This document shows positions 1-8,434 of a stretch of 64,000 nucleotides of DNA, piece by piece. Origin of the DNA: GCA-002793235 sp965267355 (GTDB lineage: Bacteria > Bacteroidota > Bacteroidia > Flavobacteriales_E > Vicingaceae); the NCBI GenBank assembly GCA_965267355.1, contig OZ253956.1, positions 2,542,001 to 2,606,000 on the forward strand, in the 5' to 3' direction. The notes under the pieces were generated by a model. The model ran no database searches. It was not told where the DNA came from and was given only the letters and a program-made list of their open reading frames with translations. Position numbers and translations under genes: made by a program. Every line of letters starts with the position of its first letter. Positions within the stretch are counted from its first letter, which is position 1.

Positions 1-1
1 A

Positions 2-613
2 TGGTACGGACTATCCGTAATCATCGGTTTAGCCTTAATGATTGGGTTATATACCTTATTGGTTAAGTTATTTGCAAAAAAATCACCCGGTTTTTTCTTT
101 AAAGGCATCTCTCCTGCCCAGTTATTAGCATTTTCAACAAGTTCGAGTGCAGCTACTTTACCTGTTACTATGGAAAGAGTTGAAGAACACCTGGGAGTTG
201 AAGAAGAAGTTGCCAGTTTTGTATTACCTATAGGTGCCACCATTAATATGGATGGTACAAGTCTATACCAGGCTGTAGCTGCTGTATTTATTGCTCAAAC
301 TTTTGGTATGGATTTATCCTTAGGTGCTCAGCTGGGAATTATCGCAACAGCTACCCTAGCTTCTATTGGTTCGGCTGCAGTTCCTGGTGCTGGAATGGTA
401 ATGCTTGTTATTGTACTTGGTCAGGCAGGAATTCCTGAGGCTGGTTTAGCATTAATATTTGCCATTGACAGACCATTGGATATGTGCAGGACAACTGTTA
501 ACGTTACCGGAGATGCTGCGGTATCTATGATAGTAGCAAAATCAGAAGGAAAACTGAATGATCCTCATGTGAAAAATTGGGATGACAATTATCATCCTGA
601 AACTACTAAATAA
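2..613 (+). CDS. Dicarboxylate/amino acid:cation symporter (DAACS/SDF family), C-terminal part
   Basis: This is the C-terminal part of a sodium- or proton-coupled glutamate/aspartate or C4-dicarboxylate symporter of the inner membrane. The frame is open from base 2, so the gene starts left of the window. Family landmarks are clear: the serine-rich hairpin SSSAATLPVT, the GATINMDGT segment and the late DRPLDMCRTTVNVTGDA segment, which in this family binds substrate and cation. Several hydrophobic segments surround them. It ends with a short charged cytosolic tail. The convergent neighbour ends one base away. Substrate cannot be fixed from sequence alone; the family call is very safe. Confidence 0.93.
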   Translation, partial: WYGLSVIIGLALMIGLYTLLVKLFAKKSPGFFFKGISPAQLLAFSTSSSAATLPVTMERVEEHLGVEEEVASFVLPIGATINMDGTSLYQAVAAVFIAQTFGMDLSLGAQLGIIATATLASIGSAAVPGAGMVMLVIVLGQAGIPEAGLALIFAIDRPLDMCRTTVNVTGDAAVSMIVAKSEGKLNDPHVKNWDDNYHPETTK

Positions 614-614
614 A

Positions 615-2105
615 TTATCTCTTTATAATTTTTCTGGTGACTACGGCTATTTCATCAATATTAATTTCAATGAAATACACACCCGAATTAAGTGAATAAT
701 CCAATGTGATTTTTTCCGCTGAATTAAACTTCTTATTGAAGATTGTTGCTCCTAAAACATTTTTTATTGAAACACTTAAGTTTGAATATTGTCTACCTAA
801 ATTGATGTTGATATTCCTTTCTATCGGGTTTGGATAAACTGTTATGTTTTCAGATAATACCTCTTCTACTCCAACTGGGTTTAACTGTACTTGATTAGAC
901 ACAGATGAAGGGAAAGAAGAAGTTTTTTGAGTAGGTGCACAAGTAGAACTTCTAACAGCTTCTACCTTATAATAATTAGTGCCTGATAATGGAGTTAAAT
1001 CAGAATATGTAAATGCACTACTGGCAACCTGAGCTAACAAACTCATATTATTAGAAGTGGTTCCTCTATAAATATTATATGTTGGAAATGAAAAACCTTC
1101 ATAACCATCCCATACTAAATTATGTTCATTACCTGTACCTATACTTGCAGTCAAGTGAATTGTTTTATGATCAGTAGTCATATTCAAATCCGATTCATTA
1201 CCACAACTATCTACAGCAGTTATTTTATAACGTTCTGCTTGCTGCAAAGGATTAGAGTTAACATCCACAAATACACTTAAACTATCGTAAGGAACAAACC
1301 CTATCAAATTATATACTCCAGCAACAAAACTTTCTTTGTAAATATAAAACTGTTCTGTTCCTACATTAGGAGTTTTTTCCCAAACTACAATATTATTGCC
1401 CGTAATGCTATCTACAGATACAATACAAATTTCCTCCTCAAAAGGAACACTAACATTAATATTTGCAGTATCCTCACTTAAACAACCTAAGCTATCTTCT
1501 GCTTCTATAGTCACCACAGATGTTACAGGAACATATACTATAGAAGATGTATCCCCATTTGACCATTGATAATTTGAATAAATAGCATCCGCGCTTAAAT
1601 AAACACTATCACTAGTACAATATAAGCCCATAGGATCAATTATTACGTCCCTATCCGGATTATCACACTGAATAGCAGCAAAAGTCAATATTTGGTACGT
1701 ATTAATACTATCAATTGGATCATAAACTGTATACTTCACTCTACCAAGAGGAGGAGTTGGAGAAGTAACAAATACGGTTCTAATATCAAAAGAATCATTA
1801 GCTGCCAATGTTAAAGAATCCGTAAACCCAACCCCTTGATTTGAAACAATTTGATGAGGAAATCCAGCAAAAAATTCAGTAAGAGCCCAACCTGGTGATA
1901 AATCTTCATAAGTTAAAGTAATTTTTAAATCTAGTGCAGAAGCCGTTAAATTTGTAACAGTAATATACTCCGTAGTATCCCCTGCAGGATTTGGAGTATA
2001 TGGCCTTAACACATAAACACTATCCACCGATACACCAATTGATTGTGCATTTACATAAGTTGAAAAAGTAAAAGCAACCAATAAAAACAGAAATATCTTT
2101 TTCAT
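615..2105 (-). CDS. Secreted T9SS client protein with type A C-terminal sorting domain
   Basis: A 496-residue exported protein. The N-terminus is a Sec signal peptide (MKKIFLFLLVAFTFSTYVNAQ). The middle looks like several beta-sandwich modules, with a fibronectin-III-like pair around residues 230-400 (phrases such as YKITAVDSCGNESD and YYKVEAVRSS). The last 80 residues begin near SENITVYPNPIERNININ and end in GVYFIEINIDEIAVVTRKIIKR-like sequence, the usual pattern of the Por secretion tail (type A) recognised by T9SS. It is therefore probably exported through the outer membrane and anchored or released. The binding target is unknown. It is divergent from the AsmA-like gene. Confidence 0.82.
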   Translation of the reverse strand: MKKIFLFLLVAFTFSTYVNAQSIGVSVDSVYVLRPYTPNPAGDTTEYITVTNLTASALDLKITLTYEDLSPGWALTEFFAGFPHQIVSNQGVGFTDSLTLAANDSFDIRTVFVTSPTPPLGRVKYTVYDPIDSINTYQILTFAAIQCDNPDRDVIIDPMGLYCTSDSVYLSADAIYSNYQWSNGDTSSIVYVPVTSVVTIEAEDSLGCLSEDTANINVSVPFEEEICIVSVDSITGNNIVVWEKTPNVGTEQFYIYKESFVAGVYNLIGFVPYDSLSVFVDVNSNPLQQAERYKITAVDSCGNESDLNMTTDHKTIHLTASIGTGNEHNLVWDGYEGFSFPTYNIYRGTTSNNMSLLAQVASSAFTYSDLTPLSGTNYYKVEAVRSSTCAPTQKTSSFPSSVSNQVQLNPVGVEEVLSENITVYPNPIERNININLGRQYSNLSVSIKNVLGATIFNKKFNSAEKITLDYSLNSGVYFIEINIDEIAVVTRKIIKR

Positions 2106-2258
2106 AACATCAATAAATTTATGTAACGAAATTAGGGATATTTTCTTGAATTGCCTTTAACATCAAAATCGTAACAAATTAATAACTTCAGGTATCTAAT
2201 TATCTTTTTACTTTTATTAATTTTATTTCTCAAATTTTAAATCAATTTTCAACCTACC

Positions 2259-5087
2259 ATGAAGAAACTTCTTAAGATATTCGGCATAACACTTTTAGTC
2301 TTAATCCTTATTATTATTGCCTTACCTTTCATGTTTAAAGGTAAAATTGTAGAAATGGTTAAAGAAGAAACCAATGCTATGTTGAATGCTAAAATTGACT
2401 TTGGTGAGTTTGACTTAGGGTTAATCTCAACTTTTCCCAACTTTAATTTTAGTATTAATGATGTAAAAGTTGAAGGAGTGGACAAATTTGAAGGTGTAGC
2501 GTTAGCTGATGTTAAAAACCTTTACCTGAAAGTTGATTTAATGAGTGTTATTAGCGGAGAGCAAATTGATATTAAATCCATTAAAATAACTGAACCAAAA
2601 ATTAAAGCCATTGTTTTAGCTGATACTACTGCTAATTGGGATATCATGAAAGAAACAGGTGAAGAAGAGGAAGAAGTTGTTGAAGAAGAAAGTGCTCCTT
2701 TTAGCTTATCATTAAAGGATGTAAGTATAATTGACGGCTATGTGATGTATAAAGACGAGACAATGGATTTAGTTACAGAGATTGTAGGGCTAAATTTTAA
2801 TATGAATGGTGACATGACAGCAGATGTAACAACTCTTAACACTCACTCTACCATTGATGCGTTTAACCTTTCTATGGAAGGAATGGACTATATGAAAAAA
2901 GCAGTAATTGTTGCTGATGCAGCTATTGAAGCTGATTTGGCTAACTCTAAATACACTTTTAAAGAAAATGAAGTAAAAGTAAAAGTAAATGAATTGATTC
3001 TTGGAATGGATGGTTGGCTAGCAATGCCCGCTGAAGATATTGATATGGACTTGAAGTTTAATGCTAAACAAACTGAGTTTAAAAATATTCTATCTATGGT
3101 TCCAGCAGTTTATCTAACTGATTTTTCAACAGTGAAAACTGCTGGGAAATTAGCTTTAGATGGATTCGCTAAAGGAACTTACTCCGAAACTAAAATGCCT
3201 GGTTTTGGTGTAAACTTAGTAGTTAAAGATGCCATGTTTAAATATCCTGATCTACCAAAATCAGCTAATAATATTCAGGTTGATTTACATGTAACTAATC
3301 CTGATGGAGATTTAGACAAAACTGTAGTTGACTTAAAAACTTTCCATGTTGAACTGGCTGGAAACCCAATTGATGCCAACTTACACGTAACCACCCCTAT
3401 TTCTGATGCTAATGTAAAAGCTGGTTTAATGGCTAACTTCAATTTAGCATCTTTAAAAGATGTCCTACCAGCAGAAGGAAATAACGAGTTGAACGGACAA
3501 GTTAATTCCGACTTAAAAATTGCTGGTAGAGTTTCTGCCATCGAGCAAGAACGCTATGAAGATTTTCATGCAGAGGGTAGTTTTGGTTTAGCTGAAATGA
3601 ATTACAAAAGCGATTCACTACCTTATGATGTTTACATTAATGCCTTTAATTTAAACTTCTCACCACAACATGTAGAACTTTCTGAATTTGATTCTAAAAT
3701 TGGAAAATCTGACATTTCTGCTAATGGTAGAATAGATAATATTATTTCATATGTATTTAGTGATGATGAAGAGCTAACAGGAACATTTAACGTTAACTCT
3801 ACCCTACTTGATTTAAATGAGTTTATGAGTGATGAAGAAGTTGCAAGTTCAGAAACTGCTGCTGAAGCTACTGAAGAAGAGCCTTTATCAGTAATAGAAG
3901 TGCCTAAAAACATTTTCTTTACATTAAATTCTAAATTTAACAAGGTAGTTTATGACAACATGGACATTGACCAAATTGTTGGACAATTAGTAGTTAAAGA
4001 TCAAAAAGTTAGCATGAATAATTTAGCCATGAATTTATTGGGAGGTAGCATGGTAATGAATGGTCATTACGAAACTACAAATCCTGAAAAGCCAGGAATT
4101 AGCTATGACATGGACATTAAGAACTTTGACATTGAAACTGTAAGCAACACATTTGCTACGGTTCAGGAAATGGCACCTATGGCTAAGTATGCAAAAGGAG
4201 CTTTCAATACCGATTTAAAATTAGAAGGAACATTAGATAAAGAAATGATGCCTGATTTAATGTCGTTAACAGGTAATGGTAGTATGCAAACCAAAAGCGT
4301 GAGAGTTGATGGTTTTAAACCAATGGAAAAATTAGCAGATGTATTAAAAAATGATAAATTAAGAGGATTGGATGTAAATGATACCAAGGTAACTTATGAG
4401 TTTAAAGACGGAAGAGTTCATGTTCAACCATTTAATGTAAAAATGGGCAAAACAACAGGAACAGTATCAGGTTCTAACGGATTTGACCAATCGTTGGATT
4501 ATGTAATGAAATTGAAAGTACCTAGTGCCGAACTTGGTGCTGGAGATGCTTTGAACAAACTCAACTCGCAGGCAGCAGGTATAGGTATGAATTTAAAAGC
4601 AGCTGAGTTTATAGATGTAGATGTTACCATTAAAGGTACTGCTACCGATCCTAAAGTTGGTGTTAATTTAAAAGACGTTGCTGGCAGCATTGTTGACAAT
4701 GTAAAAGAACAGGTAAAAGAGCAAGTAGAAGAAAAGATTGATGAAGCAAAAGACAAAGCCTTAGAAGAAGCCAGAAAAAAAGCAGATCAATTAAGAGCTG
4801 AAGCTAAGAAGCAAGCAGACAAAGTTAGAGCAGAAGGTAAAAAAGCCGCAGATAAGATAAGAGAAGAAGCAGAAAAGAATGCTCAAAAGCTAATTGACGA
4901 AGCAGGCGGTAACTTCTTAAAGAAAAAAGCAGCAGAAGTAGCAGCAAAAAAACTGAGAGATGAAGGAGAAAAAAATGCTCAAAAAGTAGAAAATGAAGCC
5001 AACAAAAAAGCTGATGGTATTGAAACCAAAGCTGATGAGCAGGCAAACAAAGTAATAGCTGATGCAGAAGCTAAACTGAAAAAATAA
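2259..5087 (+). CDS. AsmA-family protein with long LEA-like coiled-coil tail
   Basis: A 942-residue AsmA/TamB-superfamily protein. Residues 8-28 form a single N-terminal membrane anchor, followed by the typical AsmA opening (amphipathic helix, then FDLGLISTFPNFNFSINDVKVEG). The long middle is repetitive beta-rich sequence, as in bridge-like lipid-transfer proteins, with acidic linkers near residues 131-142 and 525-545. An AsmA_2-like conserved block lies around 690-790. From about residue 805 to the end there is a highly charged Ala/Lys/Glu helix built partly of 11-residue repeats (KADQLRAEAKK, QADKVRAEGKK, AADKIREEAEK). Family members are thought to act in the periplasm in envelope lipid transport; that role here is inference. 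The tail is unusual. Confidence 0.85.
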   Translation: MKKLLKIFGITLLVLILIIIALPFMFKGKIVEMVKEETNAMLNAKIDFGEFDLGLISTFPNFNFSINDVKVEGVDKFEGVALADVKNLYLKVDLMSVISGEQIDIKSIKITEPKIKAIVLADTTANWDIMKETGEEEEEVVEEESAPFSLSLKDVSIIDGYVMYKDETMDLVTEIVGLNFNMNGDMTADVTTLNTHSTIDAFNLSMEGMDYMKKAVIVADAAIEADLANSKYTFKENEVKVKVNELILGMDGWLAMPAEDIDMDLKFNAKQTEFKNILSMVPAVYLTDFSTVKTAGKLALDGFAKGTYSETKMPGFGVNLVVKDAMFKYPDLPKSANNIQVDLHVTNPDGDLDKTVVDLKTFHVELAGNPIDANLHVTTPISDANVKAGLMANFNLASLKDVLPAEGNNELNGQVNSDLKIAGRVSAIEQERYEDFHAEGSFGLAEMNYKSDSLPYDVYINAFNLNFSPQHVELSEFDSKIGKSDISANGRIDNIISYVFSDDEELTGTFNVNSTLLDLNEFMSDEEVASSETAAEATEEEPLSVIEVPKNIFFTLNSKFNKVVYDNMDIDQIVGQLVVKDQKVSMNNLAMNLLGGSMVMNGHYETTNPEKPGISYDMDIKNFDIETVSNTFATVQEMAPMAKYAKGAFNTDLKLEGTLDKEMMPDLMSLTGNGSMQTKSVRVDGFKPMEKLADVLKNDKLRGLDVNDTKVTYEFKDGRVHVQPFNVKMGKTTGTVSGSNGFDQSLDYVMKLKVPSAELGAGDALNKLNSQAAGIGMNLKAAEFIDVDVTIKGTATDPKVGVNLKDVAGSIVDNVKEQVKEQVEEKIDEAKDKALEEARKKADQLRAEAKKQADKVRAEGKKAADKIREEAEKNAQKLIDEAGGNFLKKKAAEVAAKKLRDEGEKNAQKVENEANKKADGIETKADEQANKVIADAEAKLKK

Positions 5088-5094
5088 AATTATT

Positions 5095-5134
5095 TGATGT
5101 CATTCTGAGTTTATCGAAGAATGGCATCATTTTT
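5095..5134. repeat. REP-like intergenic palindrome, possible terminator
   Basis: The stretch tgatgtcattct (5095-5106) pairs with agaatggcatca (5118-5129): 12 positions with one T.G pair, an 11-base loop, then five T residues. It lies between the AsmA and OmpA genes. The text TCATTCTGAG...TCGAAGAATG resembles an intergenic repeat I remember as common in Bacteroidota genomes (TGTCATTCTGAGC..AGTCGAAGAATC). That link is from memory, not a search. As RNA it could also end AsmA transcription. Confidence 0.6.
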
Positions 5135-5159
5135 ATACAGATAAGAAAAAAGGTAAAAA

Positions 5160-7157
5160 TTGTACAAGTCTATTTTCATCATATTTTTATTGCTGTATTA
5201 TAACAGCTATGCACAAGAGAGCAATTGCCCTGAACCTAAAAAGAAAGCAGTAAAACTTTACAATGCTGCAAAAAGTGCTCCCAAAGCTGAGAAGAAAAAA
5301 CTATTATACGAAGCCACCAAAATAGATCCTAACTATTTAGAAGCCTATGATGAATTAGCTGAACTGGCTCAGCAAAATGCTGACCATGCTTTTTTTGATG
5401 GCAACTACAATAAATTTACCCAAGAAGAAAAAGTAAAAATTAACTACTGGAAAAAAATTAATGCCATTTGTGCAGATTACCGAAACTTCTACCATACTCT
5501 ACAGTTGGGCGATTATTATTTTAGTCAACGTAAATTTGATATAGCCAAACCTTATTTCCAGCAAATCCTCTCCTCTCCTAACGCTTACAAAAAAGATGAA
5601 AAGTATGCTTACGAACGTATGCAGGATATCGAAACCTATGAAAATTTAATTGCCAACCCAGTACCATTTGACCCCAAAATATTACAAGGTCCTTCTACCG
5701 AACACGATGAGTATTTGCCTATGCTATCACCCGATAATCGCTATTTATTTTTTACCCGTAAAATGCCCAGCGAGAAAAAAAGTGCATTTGATGAAGGCTA
5801 TCAAGAATTATTTGTAAAAAGCCGTAGAATTGGTCCAAAATTTAGCGGAGGCATACCTATGGGAGATCCTTTTAACATGGGACAGTATCAAGGTGGAGTT
5901 AGTGTTTCGGTAAACAACAAATTACTATTCATTACTATAGTAGAAGTAATTCCTTACCGAGGTAAAAATAGAGCAGGATTTGGTAAAATGTTTGATAACG
6001 CAGACATTTATTTCTCAGAGTTTAAAGATGGGCAATGGAGTAAATTAGAATCTATCGGAAGCCACATTAATGGTTCTGCAACCTGGGAAGCACAACCTTC
6101 CATTTCTGCTGATAACAAAACACTTTACTTTAGCCGTGTAATCGACCCATTTGGAGGAGATATTGATATTTGGAAAACCGAAAGACAACCGGATGGAAGC
6201 TGGGGGCCAGCCATCAATTTAGGGGCTCCAATTAATACACCGGGTGATGAAAAATCTCCTTTTATGCACTCTGATAGTTATACGCTTTACTTCTCTTCTA
6301 ATTACCACATTGGCATGGGCGGTTACGATATTTTTTACGCTAAGTTAGACCAAACAACCGGAAAATTTCATAAACCAAAAAACATTGGAACACCTATTAA
6401 TACTGATAAAGACGAACACGGCTTTATAGTTAGTAGAGATGGAGATAAAGCTTACTATGGCTCTAAAACCGATAACAAAAATTTAGACCTATACACCTTT
6501 GAATTATACGAAGAAGCACGACCTAAATCAGTGGTATTTGTAAATGGAGAAATTAAAAACAATTTAGGGGAAGTACCTGATGGTGCACAAGTGCTATTAA
6601 AAAACACCAAAACCAACCAGGAAGTTGAAGCTGTTATAGACAAAGAAACCGGAGCATACGTTGGAGTTGTAACTGTTGATAAAGATGAGGACATTATGCT
6701 AACTGCTAAAAAGAAAGGCTTTGCTTTTAGTTCTCAGTTAATTTCGAGTAACGAAGTAGTTGTAGGCAAGCCAATTAAAACTGAAAAACTGGAAATTAAA
6801 CCCATTGAAGTTGGAGCAGCCTATAAAATTAATGACATCAATTTTGCAACTAACTCTTATGAGCTAAACAACAAAATCTTATTGGTACTGAACGAGTTTA
6901 TTGAATTCTTAAATGATAACCCAACCGTAAAAGTTGCGATACACGGACACACCGATAATGTGGGTGATCCAGCAGAAAACATGTTGCTATCAGAAAATCG
7001 TGCAAAAGCGGTTTACGATTACTTGCTAATTGAAGACATTGATGCTTCTCGCCTATCTTTTAAAGGATTTGGAGAAACCAAACCTATTGCCAAAAATGAT
7101 AGTGAAGCTGATAGGGCTAAAAACAGACGTACCGAATTTGTAATTGTTGGAAAGTAA
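5160..7157 (+). CDS. OmpA-family protein with TPR, PD40 propeller and CRD domains (PorE-like architecture)
   Basis: A 665-residue exported envelope protein with a TTG start; the start is supported by the signal peptide that follows (IFIIFLLLYYNSYAQ) and the absence of an in-frame ATG before it. Domain order: TPR-like helices (about 25-165); WD40/PD40-like beta-propeller blades (about 175-450, e.g. YLPMLSPDNRYLFF, QPSISADNKTLYFSR, FIVSRDGDKAYYGS); a carboxypeptidase-regulatory-like domain (about 455-540); and a C-terminal OmpA peptidoglycan-binding domain (about 550-665, with GHTDNVGDPAENMLLSENRA). This is the order described for T9SS PorE. However, the signal peptide lacks an obvious lipobox, and Bacteroidota carry many paralogues with this layout, so porE itself is not claimed. 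Confidence 0.85.
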   Translation: MYKSIFIIFLLLYYNSYAQESNCPEPKKKAVKLYNAAKSAPKAEKKKLLYEATKIDPNYLEAYDELAELAQQNADHAFFDGNYNKFTQEEKVKINYWKKINAICADYRNFYHTLQLGDYYFSQRKFDIAKPYFQQILSSPNAYKKDEKYAYERMQDIETYENLIANPVPFDPKILQGPSTEHDEYLPMLSPDNRYLFFTRKMPSEKKSAFDEGYQELFVKSRRIGPKFSGGIPMGDPFNMGQYQGGVSVSVNNKLLFITIVEVIPYRGKNRAGFGKMFDNADIYFSEFKDGQWSKLESIGSHINGSATWEAQPSISADNKTLYFSRVIDPFGGDIDIWKTERQPDGSWGPAINLGAPINTPGDEKSPFMHSDSYTLYFSSNYHIGMGGYDIFYAKLDQTTGKFHKPKNIGTPINTDKDEHGFIVSRDGDKAYYGSKTDNKNLDLYTFELYEEARPKSVVFVNGEIKNNLGEVPDGAQVLLKNTKTNQEVEAVIDKETGAYVGVVTVDKDEDIMLTAKKKGFAFSSQLISSNEVVVGKPIKTEKLEIKPIEVGAAYKINDINFATNSYELNNKILLVLNEFIEFLNDNPTVKVAIHGHTDNVGDPAENMLLSENRAKAVYDYLLIEDIDASRLSFKGFGETKPIAKNDSEADRAKNRRTEFVIVGK

Positions 7158-7159
7158 CT

Positions 7160-7540
7160 ATGGAATTTGAAATATCAGCAATTTTAGATGCAACTCCTGA
7201 CCAAATTTATAAATCTTGGTTAGATAGTGAATTACACACAAAGATGACTGGTGGAGAGGCCAATTGCTCTGATGAAATGGGAGGTTTTTTTACTACCTGG
7301 AATGGCTATATTGAAGGTGTTAATATTGCATTAATTCCCAACGAAAAAATTATTCAATCGTGGAGAACTACTGAGTTTAGTGATGATGAGGAAGACTCTC
7401 AAATTGAAATTAATTTTGAAACTGTACCAGAAGGAACTAAAATAACGCTAACACACACCAACTTACCAGTACATGGTGAACAATACCAACAAGGTTGGAA
7501 AAACCATTACTTTACACCTATGAGGGAGTATTTTGGTTAA
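7160..7540 (+). CDS. SRPBCC / AHSA1-like domain protein
   Basis: A 126-residue single-domain START/Bet v1-like protein of the AHSA1 type, usually cytosolic and ligand-binding. Recognisable pieces are the opening EISAILDATPDQIYKSWLDSELHTKMTGG, the central GYIEGVNIALIPNEKIIQSWR strand pair and the end GWKNHYFTPMREYF, all common in this family. It begins two bases after the OmpA-family gene stop, so the two are probably co-transcribed, but no functional link is evident. The convergent lipoprotein gene stops one base away. Confidence 0.8.
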   Translation: MEFEISAILDATPDQIYKSWLDSELHTKMTGGEANCSDEMGGFFTTWNGYIEGVNIALIPNEKIIQSWRTTEFSDDEEDSQIEINFETVPEGTKITLTHTNLPVHGEQYQQGWKNHYFTPMREYFG

Positions 7541-7541
7541 A

Positions 7542-8423
7542 CTATTTCGCAAACTCCAAATCAACCTTAGCTGAAATCTTTGCTTCACTCTTTTTATCAA
7601 ATACTACAAACTCACAAGCAATAGGTGTTGCAATGGTTGAATCTCTAAAAATAAAATCTGATGATATTTGCTCTTTCACTAATGCTGGGTCCCACTCTCC
7701 TTCTTCTAATAAATTTTTAACATCTAATATCACTTCTCCATCAGCGGCTATAGCTTTCATACTTAAACCAACACTTACTTTCCCATTATCTGCATTAAAT
7801 CCTTCCAACCCTTCAAACATCAGGTAGTAAGTTTGATTAGGTTTTATTTCGTTATTGGTAACTGTACTGCCCTTTTGTGAAAACAAATAAATGTTGTCAT
7901 AGGTAATTGTTTCATCCTTAGTAATTACGATATGCTCATTTGGAGCTACATCAAAATTAAACTCAGCTTTATAAGTTCCTGTTCCTTTTTTATCCCAAAT
8001 GTTTACATATAACTTGTACTTATTACCTGTCATCATAGGGTTAGCAACAGTAATGTTGGTATAAAGCAATAAAGGTGTTACATCTACTCCTCCTGTTTCA
8101 TTCAAATACATGTCCTCGTAATACATTGCCGTATCTCCCTTATCACTAATCACAGTTAATTCCATTCCTGGAAAAGCTTTTCCATCTTCTTTTTTAAAAC
8201 CAGTTACATCATTAAAATTCAGATGAAATATTTCTCCATAAGTAAACGTATTTTTCTTGGTTCTTTTACCATTTACGGTTAAATAAACATCGTTTGACCC
8301 TAGTCCATCTCCTTTAGTAGATAGTCCATTCATAAAATCAACTTGAACTGATTTATTAACTTCTCCACCACAAGAGGTAACTAGTAAAATAATTACAATA
8401 AGAAATGTGAAATTGATTTTCAT
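7542..8423 (-). CDS. Hypothetical lipoprotein
   Basis: A 293-residue putative lipoprotein. The N-terminus (MKINFTFLIVIILLVTSCGG) has a hydrophobic stretch and a lipobox-like VTSC, so Cys18 would be lipidated. The rest looks like two successive beta-sandwich modules (about 30-155 and 160-293), each with a phrase of the kind NDVYLTVNGK or DNIYLFSQKG followed by YGEIFHLNFNDVTGF or NQTYYLMFEGLEGF, suggesting an internal duplication. No enzyme motif is visible. It is the last gene of the operon with the nuclease and nucleoside transporter, 11 bases after the transporter start in the opposite sense of reading (transporter upstream). Function unknown. Confidence 0.75.
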   Translation of the reverse strand: MKINFTFLIVIILLVTSCGGEVNKSVQVDFMNGLSTKGDGLGSNDVYLTVNGKRTKKNTFTYGEIFHLNFNDVTGFKKEDGKAFPGMELTVISDKGDTAMYYEDMYLNETGGVDVTPLLLYTNITVANPMMTGNKYKLYVNIWDKKGTGTYKAEFNFDVAPNEHIVITKDETITYDNIYLFSQKGSTVTNNEIKPNQTYYLMFEGLEGFNADNGKVSVGLSMKAIAADGEVILDVKNLLEEGEWDPALVKEQISSDFIFRDSTIATPIACEFVVFDKKSEAKISAKVDLEFAK

Positions 8424-8434
8424 AATGATAAAAA

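Noticed and set aside
4825..5046. Leu/Phe-rich minus-strand frame opposite the AsmA tail
   Set aside because: It is the complement of the Ala/Lys/Glu repeat codons and would encode an implausible poly-Leu sequence.
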